Part shown: positions 1 through 10,880 of the stretch, piece after piece
Layout of the letters: every line of letters begins with the position of its first letter
Position numbering within the stretch: the first letter of the stretch is position 1
From: Massospora cicadina
Taxonomy: Eukaryota > Entomophthoromycota > Entomophthoromycetes > Entomophthorales > Entomophthoraceae
Assembly: GCA_022478985.1 (NCBI GenBank)
Contig: JAKSZP010012145.1
Location: 39,907-103,906, forward strand
Direction of reading: 5' to 3'
DNA length: 64,000 nt
Made by a program: the position numbers and the translations under genes
Notes under the pieces: model-generated
Told to the model about the DNA's origin: nothing
The model's database searches: none
What the model saw: the letters and a program-made list of their open reading frames with translations, nothing else

Positions 1-283
1 CCCCAGCTTACCATACCTAGCTCCTGGGACACTTCATCTTAAATGACTATGGATGTGGGATATCCCTTTATCATAAGTATAAGAATATTATAGCCTCTGT
101 ATCCTGACAAAGTTTTAAAACGGCTTTGATCCTATCTGATGTATAATATGAACATTAAAGCCACTTTAAGATGTAAGTTATGTTTTTTGGATGAAGTAAG
201 GGATGGTTAGTATAAATTAGAAAAGTCAATCAAATTCAATTATATAAAGATTAACAGATGTACCGTTTGAACTCCAAATAAAA
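1..283. other. AT-rich DNA, no gene recognised
   Basis: AT-rich sequence with no reading frame that I recognise and no clear repeat. It ends at the first copy of the 16-bp target duplication of the short LINE-tail insertion that follows. Confidence 0.5.
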
Positions 284-299
284 TTCTTTTAGAATAATT

Positions 300-343
300 T
301 TTTTAGTACTAGATGGTCCCAACCCAAGGGGGATTCATCGATG
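300..343 (-). mobile_element. 44-bp 3' tail of a LINE B insertion
   Basis: Read on the minus strand this is CATCGATGAATCCCCCTTGG followed by GTTGGGACCATCTAGTACTAAAA, nearly the same as the last bases of the full-length LINE B at 32386-32433. It is flanked by perfect 16-bp direct repeats TTCTTTTAGAATAATT at 284-299 and 344-359. The flanking duplication shows a genuine target-primed insertion that was 5'-truncated after about 44 bases. No coding content. Confidence 0.88.
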
Positions 344-359
344 TTCTTTTAGAATAATT

Positions 360-989
360 ATTGTTCCAACTTTGAACTATGTTGTTTATCTAAACCCACA
401 TCCCCGCCTACCTAATCCCAAAGCCTAGCACCTTACTAAAGGTTAGGTGTTTGTTTATAATTTTTACTATTTTCCTAAATAGAATTTTATCACCAAAACT
501 CTTGTTAAATCTTTAAAAGTTTAAGATGATGGTTTAGTGATACAAAGTGTGTAAACTATGTGGGAACTTTCTGTTTAAGTCTTAAGGTTTAGTAGTTCAA
601 AAAACACTGGTAGCACCTAACCCTCACTTTCATTATTGAAAGGATCCCAAAACCCTCCCTCACCTATTATGATGTGACCCCTAAAGGTAGAGCGTCACCT
701 TGTAGTTTGCAGCTTTTGTTAAGTGTTCAGTTACTGCACTTACAGCCCGGTTTTTGATTGGCCCCCTTATAGTCCTAACAAGTACCTGGCCTATCAGAAT
801 GCTGTGTTTGGAGGTTTTCCAAGGGCTATCATCCTTTCCCATTAATTCATTTATCCTCATCAATGTTATTGTTCCCAGGAATGCAATATTGATAAATAAT
901 TGTCCATTAAACAAAAACCACTTTTAGGCCTTACCAATTAATTAGCATTTGTTATAGTTTAATATTTTACAATATATTAATTAAAACAA
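360..989. other. AT-rich DNA with one unassigned small ORF
   Basis: AT-rich. A 77-codon open frame lies on the minus strand (681-914). Its product (contains IRINELMGKDD-like and TEHLTKAANYKV stretches) resembles nothing I recognise, and it has no supporting context. It could be a remnant of a host or transposon gene, or chance. Confidence 0.35.
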
Positions 990-1000
990 TCATGCATATG

Positions 1001-1655
1001 GTTTACATCTCTGCCATTTTTGATATAAAAACGGTTTTCCTAACTATAAAGATAAACAAAATGTCTGTAGAAGCAGCAGCTGCTCCAGCCAACACCCTCC
1101 TCCGCCAACATCTCCATGGGGTGATGGAACCCCTTGTTGAGGGTATTCCCATCCCAAATTTTCTCCATGAACCTTTGAGGATATAAAATATGAAACTGAG
1201 GAGCTCGCTTTTGGAGCAAGCTGCGCTTGTATTGATGTGGCAAAAAATCTTCTGTTTGAACCCCATTATCCCCAAACCCACCAGTGCATCAAGTCATTCA
1301 CTTGTGTGCCTGCTCTCATCACTTTTTTCTGAGCACTAACTTGCTCCATACATTGGAGTGATGGACAACGCCGCCCTCATTAATGAAGAAAACCCACAAT
1401 TATACCTCATTATGCCACATGTCGCTGATACCCCTACTCCTATATTGTCTGCCATGGTCCACCAGTTAAAGCGGGCGCTGGACAAAAGTTTCCCCAAAGC
1501 TTTTACACCTTCTGATATGGCTTCTAAGGCTAGTAACTTAGGAGCTATATTAGGAATTTTTATTTACAATAATCCCTTTGTTTGGCTCATTTTCAAATAA
1601 AGATGTGTAGTAGCTCCCCCTTATGGGTTGGGCACCACTAATGCTAAAAGAACAT
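1001..1655 (+). mobile_element. 5'-truncated D-family ORF1-only element
   Basis: Bounded by an 11-bp duplication TCATGCATATG (990-1000 and 1656-1666), extendable to about 16 bp with one mismatch. The 1358-1600 stretch encodes the C-terminal domain of the D-family ORF1 (NEENPQLYLIMPHVADTPTP), matching the same domain of the copy at 16616-16720 on the minus strand (KENPQLYLLIPHIADAPTPM). It ends in AATAAAG then GGGTTGGGCACCACTAATGC and TAAAAG, the LINE B-type tail. Only about 650 bp of a family that is about 1.9 kb when complete remain. The frame is interrupted upstream of 1358. Confidence 0.8.
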
Positions 1656-1666
1656 TCATGCATATG

Positions 1667-2490
1667 TCTTTTTTCTCACCTATCATCTATGATTGACTAT
1701 AAATAATTAAGTGATTAATTATACATTAACATTCATAGCTCTTTATGAATATAAAGTTCTTGTCATAACCCTTACCTAAAGTAGCTATAAATATTATGCA
1801 AGTTTTATAATGTTACATTAAGTGGATAATGCCAAAAAGCTCTTTTTCTAAGCCCTTACTGAAATTGAACTCTAAAGATAACCTAATAATCTAGCATTTT
1901 AAAATCTATGTATTCATATCTATGTTCTTTCCCTAATCTATCACTTTATGATGACCATAAATTTTGGGTGATTACTTATACTTATAAAAGTCATAAATCT
2001 TATAACTAAAATCCTTATAATAACACTTATCTAAAGTGAATATATTTTCTTGAAGTTTTAATTACACTCCAAAAGTGGCAGGTAAGTCTTGAAGCTGGAT
2101 AGTGTGGAGGGGTTCAAATATATTAGGATGGGATTTGGAGCAATCCAATTCACTTATATATCATAAAAATATTAGTTTGAATAATGTGTTGGCCTCAGTT
2201 TGGGTAAATAAAATTAGGGAAATAAAATTAGATTAAGTGTCTGGATTTGGGATCCTCAACAGATGTTTTAGACTTGTAGCATAATGTTGAGGCCCATTGG
2301 ACATGGTTTAGCCACATCAGGGTTCACAAAGGCCCATCCATGGCTCTCAAATATTATAAATTAAATAAATATATATAAGATTATAGGTTGCCAGAAATCC
2401 AATGTCTTTATTGGAATATTTGGGGAGTCATGTATAGGGTCAAGGATAATTAATATAAACAAAAGTTGATATTCTGATATCTATTAAGCA
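1667..2490. other. AT-rich intergenic DNA
   Basis: No gene recognised. AT-rich spacer between the truncated D element and the target site of the first LINE A copy. Mononucleotide and TA-rich runs only. Confidence 0.5.
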
Positions 2491-2756
2491 AGATATTAGA
2501 TCAATTATTACCTCCTTTCAACTTTTCTCTCTCATTGCAATCACTTTTGCAACTTATTCTTTTCAAGTCTGAATCTAGTTTGATGATCTCACAGAGGAGA
2601 TTAGTCTGCGCCCATGTCAGGGAGCAGTTGGGCAAGTAAGTAAATAGGAGCAGGTGGTAGGCCCGCGGCCTCAAACATTTAAAAACGCCCCAAAGAAACT
2701 GGTGGAATAGAAATAAAATTAAAAAAACTGGTGGTCATTATTTCCCCAGAAATCAC

Positions 2757-3965
2757 TTGGCAAGCGCGATGCAACTAGTACATCCACACGCCGCACTCCC
2801 AACCACTCTCGTTGGTGGAATATGGAGTCCTTGTATTTCTGGACATCCAACAAACAGCTCTATGGGAAAAATTTTGTGGGGATGTGCACACTTTTTCTCA
2901 ACCGCGGTGTACATCGCACCTTACTCCATGTCACACAGTTGGCTGGACCTCAGTTTCAAAAACAAGGAGGCAGCAGATGAAGCTGCTTCAGTGCGCTTAG
3001 TGATTAAACTCCCTGAAGGGCAACGGGTTATCAAAACCAAATGCACCAGATGGACAAAATCCAACCAAATTATCCTCACGTTTGACTTTTTGCCTACTAC
3101 AGTAAAACGTGCCATTTTGGAGCAACACCTGAAAGATGGTCTCACCATTTACATCAAAATACAATCTTTTGAGATGCAACGCTTTATGCTGATGCCACAC
3201 CTGTGCACCAGCAAAGCCATCGCAGTTCTGACCCCAACTGAGGAGATTGTGAAGGACCTAACCCAGATCCCGCACTTCACATATATAAATATCAAAGGGC
3301 ATACCACCCACCCTTTCCGGGTAACTGTGGACAGCGCGCCCCCCATCTGCACCCACTGTGACACGTTCAGCTATAAGGCACATGCATGCCCCACCAAGGA
3401 GGGCATCACATTCCAAGAGCACCCCTCAGCGGCCATGGCCAGTGGAGAGGCGCACTATGAACCAACTGCAAGCACCAAAGAGGCTTTTCCGTGGGGAGCA
3501 CAAGGCTGCTACCTACTGGTAAAACCTACTTCCCCACAAGAGTGGAAGAAGGCCAAGCAGGCCTGCAGGGCCGCGGCCAAGGAAGCGGCCAAAGTCACCA
3601 CCGCTATCCCACACTCCCAACGCCAGGAGGACATCAAAACCTTTGTGGTGGAAGCAACTTGGGAATCCATCAACCAATCAAATTGGGAAGTCCATGCCGA
3701 TTGGGCCACCCAATCTGAGGATACAATGGGTGACTCAATTTTACCCAATCTTTGCAACCAAGCTCTGGTCAAAACCGACTTTGTTTCCAACCTACCTGAA
3801 GAAAAAATTTTGACCCACTTGATGGTGCACCAAACTCATCTGCACCACAATAAAACTTGTTTGACGTTGGGGAAACAAAAGCAAAGGCAAAAGCCATCGC
3901 AAACCTTTCTGCTAAAATCAACAAAACTACCAATAGCATTTCTGCAAACACCTGCGCTGCTGTGA
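2757..3965 (+). pseudogene. LINE A copy 1 ORF1 (RRM-like plus zinc-knuckle protein)
   Basis: The longest open stretch is 402 codons, but it opens on a TTG. Comparison with copy 2 shows the 5' part (about 2640-2905) belongs to another frame, so the true start lies upstream, near 2600, and the gene is frameshifted. Residues about 60-190 match the RRM-like core shared by all ORF1 proteins here (TFDFLPTTVKRAILEQ). Next comes a CCHC knuckle, CTHCDTFSYKAHAC; its histidine is replaced by tyrosine here, whereas copy 2 has CTHCDVFSHKAHAC. An alanine/lysine-rich helical region and a basic C-terminus follow. The likely role is coating element RNA and chaperoning target-primed reverse transcription. It probably makes no functional protein. 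Confidence 0.8.
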
Positions 3966-4030
3966 AGGCCCATTGGGATCTGGAGGAGGCTAGTGGGCCC
4001 GGGTGCCCACCCCCTCACACCTAAGGTGCA

Positions 4031-7000
4031 ATGGGGGAAACCTTCACTTTAAGGATGTTGAATATCACCAGACCTAAGGCCTCGCTGTCCCAGGATAGGA
4101 AACTGAGTTTTTTACAAAAAATTTACCCATGGATATCCTGGCCATCCAGGAGTCCCACTGTCCACGAGGTTCCAAGGATGCTTGGAAAACCATGCTCCTC
4201 CCATCCCTATCCTTTTGGTCAGAGCACTGTGGGGTGCTAGTTTGGAAAAACAATTTTTTTCAAATTTTTATCGTCAGAATCCTTCCTCAATGGCTGATTC
4301 CTCATTGTCACTTTCTCGTGGGCTGAAATGGCACATGCTATCATCAACATCTACGCCCCAACCTGTTCATGAGAACGTTGGGAATTTTTCTCATTGGTCA
4401 AATCCCTCCCATTACCCCCAGACCCTATCATAGTTGGCGATATGAACTGTTGGTTAAACACATCAATGGACCGTTGGCCTTCCTCCTCCCATGCCCCCCA
4501 GGGTCACGTAGAACTTCGCGTTCTAAAGGCCACCCTAGGGTTAATGGATGCGCTGCCACGGCGAGCCCTTCTGCTTGAAAACATGACATGACCCTCACGT
4601 CCACAACAGCTAATTAAGGTCCATGACCCGCATCAACCTTATCCTTACACCAGCGAAATTCCAACCCCACATTTCCCACTTCAAAACAACAAAAATTGAA
4701 TTTTCTGACCACCAGCTGGTCTTGATAACCTACCACCAACCTGTCACAGTGGCTAAGGCCCCACATTGGTGCAAACTCCGCCCTCCTGAACTTGCATCAC
4801 CAGGATTTTCCACTTGGGCGGAAGAAGCAACTTTGGAAAAAGAGATTGTTACACCATTTTGCGTGGACCCCATCTCCACATGGGCAGCCTTCAAAGAGGA
4901 TACCATGCGCCACTCTTGCCACCTCTCCTCCTGACACTCACGAGCCACATCTGCTGTCATCTCGCGCGCTCTAGCAGAGTTGGCACACCTGGAGTCCAAC
5001 ATCCCAGCCACAGGATACAGCCCTGCATGGGGCCGGAAGTGGGCGGAGGCAGCCGCCCACCTCAACGTGCTCAAAAGGCAACACAAACATCGGGTTTGTG
5101 TTCAGTACAGGGCCAAATGCATTACAGAGGGCGACAAGTGCACCGCATATTTTTTTTAAAATAATTCGCACCATGCCAGAGCGTGGCCTGCACACAGGTG
5201 TGAAGATTGGATGATTCCATCACGGATACGCCAGCCAAAGTGGCAATTAAAACACAAAAGTATTACTCTGAGATATACCAATCTTATCCAATTCAGCCAG
5301 CTGAAGTGGTGGAATTTTTCGACTGAACCCACATCCACACCATTTCCTGATACCCAGAAATAATGAATTTGATTACTCCAAATGAATTATGGACAGCCAT
5401 CCGCGGTGCACCAAACCAGAAATGCCCAGGCCCAGATGGCATTCCATATAATTCTTTAAAAAGTACTTCAAATATATATCCCCATTGCTGCTCGCCTCAC
5501 TTAACCAAAGCCTGATGGAAATGCGCCTCCTACCAGGAGGACAAGAGGCCTTCACTGTCACACTCTTCAAGAAAGGGGACAAGCTAGACTTAACCAACTG
5601 GCGCCCCATTTCTTTAACTAACACGGATACAAGATTTTTAACAAAAATCATGGCTAACCGTTTAAGGATTGTAGCATCTGCCACCATCTCCCCAGAACAA
5701 TTCGGTTTCATACCCAGAAGGTCGATTTGAAACAAAGTGCACTCTGTAGCTAACGCATTCCAGTCCACAGCCTCTGGGGCACTTGTATTCTTGGACCAAC
5801 AAAAGGCCTATGATAGAGTAAACTGGGAATACCTCAGGGCCTGGCTCCATCAATTCCGCTTACCCCTCGCTTCATCAACTGGGTGATGCTGCTCACAGAA
5901 TCTGCAACAATGGCAGTACGTGGCCCTGGCTTCCTAACAGAAGTAGTCCGCCCTCAAAGGGGCTTGCAACAAGGGGACCCCCTTAGCCCACTCTTATACA
6001 ACTTCAGCCTTGACCCACTACTTAGAAACGTGAATGCCCAACTCACCGGGGTCCATGTGCCAGGACAAGCCCCAGTCAAGATGATGGCGTTTGCAGACGA
6101 CTGTGTGGTTGGGGTGTCTAATAATAAAGATGCACGCGCACTTGAAGCTCTCATATAGGAGTATTCCCGGGTAAGTAACGCTGCACTGAATGCTTCCAAA
6201 ACTGAACTCATCCTCCATGGTCAGTATCAAACCTGCTGGGCCCCAGCGACCAGTGCCCAGCCTGGCCCTTCTGCTCGCACATGTGCTCGCCCTCCCAGCT
6301 CACCCCACACCGCCCCACTAGTGCTCCCCTTCATGCCACGCCCTACCATAGGGCCGATCCGCCATCTGGGCGTGTGGGTGGAGGCAGGCGGGTACGCATC
6401 AGCAGTAATGGAAAGTCATATTCTAGACAACGTGACGAAGCGCATCACCTCCCTCAGAGTCCACCCTACTTCCCTTACTGGCAGGGTTGTTTTAGCCAAT
6501 TCTATGCTCCTCTCCAAAGTCTGGTTTGGAGCCCACGCCATCCCCTTCTCCCCTAGCTTTTTCTAATCCTTGTATGCCCTTCTGCAAGGATGGCTTTGGT
6601 CAGGCCGCCCACCACCAGTATGGCTAGAGGTCATGTTTGGCCCTCATCATCATGGCGGCATGGCCTGCTTTTCTTCAAAGCCCATGCTGCCAAGATCCTG
6701 GGCACCTGGATTGCGGCCATCACTGCCCCTACACTCCCCTCCCAACACTGGTCCTGCGCGGCCGCTCCAACTTCTTTTGCGCCTTGGGCCTCAACAATCC
6801 ATCGAACCCTCACTCCCTGATGAAATACCTGGCTTCACACCCATCGGCCACAGGTCCTCATGGTACTAAAACCCACTACAAACGAATCCTCCTCTCCATG
6901 CGGAGTGCTGAGTGGAGAATTTGTATTAGCAGACACGCAGCCCAGAGAGGCCGCCCCTCTCCTCAGTTCACACAAGATGTACAGGGGCTACTCATTCAAG

Positions 7001-7658
7001 ATGGCGTGATCCCCACACGGCCCCATGTCCTATCCAGGGTGGACTACCTGGACATGATGGACATCCCTTACTCCATTGAGACCCAAGAAACTATCTGGAG
7101 ATACGCACATCATCCTCTGTTGCAGCCTCAAATCCGTTCCCATGTGTGGCGCTGCCTGAGGTGGGTATACTATATGGCTGAGCGCTCTAACTCTTTACAC
7201 TTATCCTGCGTTGTGTGTGGCCAGTATGGAACGCTGTTCCACCGCCTGGAGAAGTGCCCTACCTCTATAGTGATATGGCGCGAAGTTCAACGTCTTCTGG
7301 GCCAGGATCAAACGCATCCCTTCAGTCTGTCAAGAGATATGTTTGCTTCATCAATGGCCTCCCCCTTCCACCCTCCCTCCATGCTCTGGTGGTTGCAATC
7401 GCCATGTGGACTATCCACAAGATTGTCTTGGATGCCATCGCAGGCTCCACTCCCACCCTCCCAGAAGCTGTCCACAGATTTCAGTCTCATTTGATGGACC
7501 ACTTTCAGGCTTGGATGTTTGGATACCTCCCACCGCGTCTGCAACAGCTGGTCTCCTCCTGGTTCCCAGTTTGGTTCATCAAATCAGACCCTTTCCTTCA
7601 CACATGTTCAATTGTGGCTACAGCCCCTTCACACGTTCCCTCCCCTCCCCATAAGTGA
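4031..7658 (+). pseudogene. LINE A copy 1 ORF2 (APE endonuclease, RT, C-terminal zinc domain)
   Basis: The frame is split by many stops and shifts, but the domain order is clear. The APE-type endonuclease is at 4040-4760: DILAIQESH with the catalytic QE; GDMNCWL; TRINLIL; SDHQLV. The reverse transcriptase is at about 5370-6600: GPDGIP, NWRPISLTNTD, FGFIPRRSI, VFLDQQKAYDRV, QGDPLSPLLYNF and the catalytic MAFADDC at 6083-6103. The C-terminal part has a cysteine-histidine module, CVVCGQYGTLFHRLEKCP at about 7209-7262, like the zf-RVT domains of L1-type LINEs. A conserved tail (AMWTIHKIVLDAIAG) follows in another frame and ends at the stop at 7658. The APE motif SDH is intact, but the gene as a whole is dead. 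Confidence 0.85.
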
Positions 7659-7804
7659 CGTTCCCGCTGGCAACAAGAGATAGCATCGCTTCTCTGGGGG
7701 TGCCTTCCCTGTTACTAAGTTTTATCTCTTTTGTGTCAAATTTGGAAGTGTCCGTCCCATGGTCAGCCTTCCTCACAATAAATTTAAAGATATCAGATCA
7801 ATTA

Positions 7805-8659
7805 ATATTAACTAAATGAATATATATCAAGGTTGCTACAAAGCACTTGATAAGTTCAGATAAGAATGATTTCATCCCAAATTGGATAGAACATCATGCC
7901 ATGAGGTTCTAAACCCTTTGGTGAAGTTTTCTCAAAACTATTAGGTTTTAGCCTAATACCCCGAGACTTTGCGTTAAGAAAAGCGTTGAGGTTTACCCCA
8001 GGATAAGGCTTAACCTTAAAAGTGTGGAATCCTGACATATATATAATCTAAGGAATTTATTTATTGAATGTCCAAGGCTTTAAATCATATAAACCTCTTT
8101 CTTAAATCCTTAACTAACACTTTTGAAGTATATATAAAGAATTATTTTAAGGCTAAAATAAATTAAAATTAAATTTTTATCTTAATTCTAAGGTGATTTT
8201 ATATATATAATATAGAAAACCACCTGCGCTTTGGTATGCTATTGCCATTCAATGTAATTTACTGCCAGATAATTCTAATCAATTATTTTAGGTTTGGATA
8301 TTGGTAGATGGCCATCAATAAGTTTGGGAAGTAATTGAACCCATTTAGTCAACCATATAACACTAAACAAAAAGTTTGACAAACATATTGGGTATATAAA
8401 ATTAACCAAATAACTACTAAACTACCTAGCAAAAATCAATGAACTCATCAAAACAACTGTCTAGTACAAAAATCTTTAGTTATAATAATATTGATGCGTA
8501 ATTATGCTGTAACAAAATCCTACTAATTATTTAAAAAAGATTTCTACAGAAATGACACTAAACCAAAAATAAATCAATTTGTTGAATCAGTCAGGACACC
8601 TCTTATATACATAGTAAATAGGCCAATATATATTCATTATAAGCTACTATTTTCATTAA
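7805..8659. other. AT-rich DNA with a dispersed AACCA-rich repeat
   Basis: No gene recognised. The segment about 8335-8470 (motifs TTAACCAAATAACTACTAAA and ATGAACTCATCAAAACAACT) resembles the repeats at 50460-50540, 50750-50880 and 51540-51790, so it is probably a member of a dispersed or satellite-derived AT-rich family. The remainder is TA-rich spacer up to the target site of the next D element. Confidence 0.4.
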
Positions 8660-8674
8660 TTTTTGCATTCATTT

Positions 8675-10584
8675 TATTTAACTAAGGTAAGCTAACTAGG
8701 GGACGGACATTAAAAACTCAAAAAGATAAAAAATAAATCCTCACTGAACAAAACGAACGAACTGCCAAAAAATGAGCGGATGACACACAAAACGCAAACA
8801 CAACCAACCAGGTGGGACAGAGAGAACCACTTATCCCATCTTGGTGGAAGGGGAGGGGGATTAGGGGGCTCATCCTTGGCCTCTACTTCACCCCAAAGCA
8901 GGGCATGGGCTACAGTGGAGAGCAAGGGCGTCAGGGCATCAGTGGGATGCAGAGATAAATTTCTGATGATTGTGGTGGCAGTAAGACAGCTGTTGTATAT
9001 GAGAGTTTTGATGTAACTGTTCAAAGTAGTTTCAGCTTTTATGTGAGCATAAGGGAGCTTCACAAATGCAGTGATATTGGTGCAGGTAATCTTGAATTTC
9101 ATTCCGTGCTACCACAGCCACATGCTGGATGGCGTTGTTGGAAGCTTTGTGAGCTTCAATCAACATCTTTTTTAAGCTTATTGGTGGTGGAGGGAATAAT
9201 GGGAGTAAGGATTCCTTCTGCAAGTAATGCTACTGATTTGGTGGTAGATTTTTGGGAGGGCAACAATCTGGCTTAGCCATTGCTTCAACAGCCATCTGGT
9301 GGTCACCACGGAACATTTTGACATTTTGCTGGGGGTGTATAAATGAGGAGGTATCTCAGCGTTGAAGTCAACAAACACAAACCACTTGAGTTGGATAGTG
9401 CAGTCTTCAATAATATTCCCAGACTCATCAATTTCAGTCAATAGATCCCAGAGATTTTGGTTAAATTGAATAGGGGAATCAGCATATTCCTGAGGTTTTG
9501 TTAATTCATTGGAGATTCATGGGAGCAAGCTGGGGTCCAATCCTGTGCTTGATTGGAGGGAGCATTTGTGGCACTAAGGCGAGGAGGAGGCTGATTGGAG
9601 GCTGCTGGCGCAGCTGCAGCAACAGGCTTTGGGGGAGAGGGAGGTAGGATTGTACCCAATACCAAAGCTGGCACGGGGTGGGAGGCATATTGGAAGCTGG
9701 CAGATGAAAAAGCAGAGCTGTCAAAAGCAGCTACGGATGGGCACTTAGGTTTTGAGTGTTCTAACTCATAACAGGATGGACAGATACTGCACCTGCCCTT
9801 GACGCAGGACCAGAACGGATGGTCAGGGGCAGAGGGGATGGTGGCATGAGGGGGAATCAAAAAGGCAATTTTATTAAGTTCATGGCTGATTGTGGCATAT
9901 GCCTAAGGCTCAGCGAGGTGTGTGGCACCATTTGGGACCACAAATTGTAAGATGGGGTTGGAGCCATAGGCTGCCAAACCGTCCATCAGCTCCTGGTGGA
10001 GCACCTCAGGGTGAAGGTGGGTGGGCAAACTAACGAACTGAACCACCAAAGTGGTATCCGCTGGGAGCCAGGTTTAAATTGTGGGGAGAGGGGTACCTTG
10101 GAAAACCAGGGAAACAATTGCCACAGTGGTGGCATTGGCTTCACAGGTGAAGTTGAGATCAAAATACCCCTTATAGGGACAGAAGTCATTAAAACTGGTG
10201 GGAGTCATCACCACCTGAGCCATTTCAAGAATGGCTTGGTCATGGTAAGGGAAAAGTTCCTTATAATTTACCCTAAGGCCAAAACGCATTTTGCTCTGGG
10301 GAGCACCAGGGGGCAACAAGGCACCGCTTGGATACAAGTGAGGTGGGGTCAATATCCTTGAGAGGAACAAATTGCCCAGGGGTTTGGTATGACTGGGTGA
10401 GCCAGTCTGAGTGCATTTTCCTGTTGGGCAGAAAATGGCAGGGGAGTTTCACTGCTGCCCCACACTAGGGCAGCCAGCGGGGAGTCCAGGGACATTGGAG
10501 CAAAACTACGGTGGGTGATCAAGTTTTGCTTTTTTTCCATAAGATATTCTCAGAAATTTACACAAAGCGGGAAGAAAACTTTGC
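8675..10584 (-). mobile_element. D-family ORF1-only element, complete copy (D1)
   Basis: A 1.91-kb element in a perfect 15-bp target duplication TTTTTGCATTCATTT (8660-8674 and 10585-10599). It encodes a LINE-ORF1-like protein and nothing resembling an endonuclease or reverse transcriptase. Its 3' end (low coordinates) reads AATGTCCGTCCCCTAGTTAG then CTTACCTTAGTTAAATAAA, the LINE A-type tail. The intact ends mean that the lack of ORF2 is the structure of the element and not truncation. It is best described as a non-autonomous, HAL1-like LINE derivative (inference). Confidence 0.87.
8720..10495 (-). pseudogene. ORF1-like protein of D1 (RRM-like, CCHC knuckle, helical C-terminus)
   Basis: The ATG at 10495 begins MSLDSPLAALVWGSSETPL, matched by the starts of D copies at 18230 and 46400. 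Next come an N-terminal beta region (FCPYKGYFDLNFTCEANAT), then an RRM-like segment (TTLVVQFVSLPTHLHPEVLH), then a canonical CCHC knuckle CPSCYELEHSKPKC (9741-9782), then a proline/alanine-rich linker (about 9500-9690). A helical C-terminal domain follows (AHKASNNAIQHVAVVARNEI; SLHPTDALTPLLSTVAHALL). The segments lie in different frames separated by stops, so this copy is not translatable as one protein. Expected role: RNA binding and packaging for mobilisation by a partner LINE. Confidence 0.75.
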
Positions 10585-10880
10585 TTTTTGCATTCATTTC
10601 AAGCAAATTTATATGCTTTCATTGATTTTGCATCTATTACAGGCCATTTCATATATTATTATTAATTTTTTTCTGGTTGCAAATAGACTTTAATTTTAAT
10701 TATAGTTATTAAAGTTAGTTAAATAATTTGAATTAGCTTATGATGAATGAAACAATCAATTAAATAAGTATGAATTGGCTAAGAAAACCCTGTATGTTGA
10801 GATCAAGGATCAAAACTTTTCTTTTCTCGTTGCAAACACTTTTGCAACCTATTCAATTCAAGACTAAATCTAGTTTGATA

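Larger units (their letters stand above)
2508..7787 (+). mobile_element. LINE A copy 1, full length, degenerate (L1/Tx1-like)
   Basis: A 5.28-kb non-LTR retrotransposon inside a 17-bp target duplication AGATATYAGATCAATTA (2491-2507 and 7788-7804, one mismatch). It has a short 5' UTR, an ORF1 for an RNA-binding Gag-like protein, an ORF2 with an APE-type endonuclease, reverse transcriptase and C-terminal CCHC-type domain, and a tail ending TGTCCGTCCCATGGTCAGCC then TTCCTCACAATAAAT. Copy 2 at 10815-16081 starts with the same 5' sequence, so both look full length rather than 5'-truncated. RT motifs (GPDGIP, NWRPISL, QGDPLSPLLYN, FADD) are L1/Tx1-like; the clade is an inference from these motifs. 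Confidence 0.9.

Noticed and set aside
4730..5086. A 118-codon minus-strand ORF, and similar antisense ORFs across the LINEs
   Set aside because: They are shadows of ORF2 coding regions; none has its own recognisable domain or conservation beyond that imposed by the sense strand.
7793..7804. A boundary extending LINE A copy 1 beyond 7787
   Set aside because: The sequence after AATAAATTTAA matches the 5' flank (AGATATYAGATCAATTA), so it is the target duplication and not element sequence.
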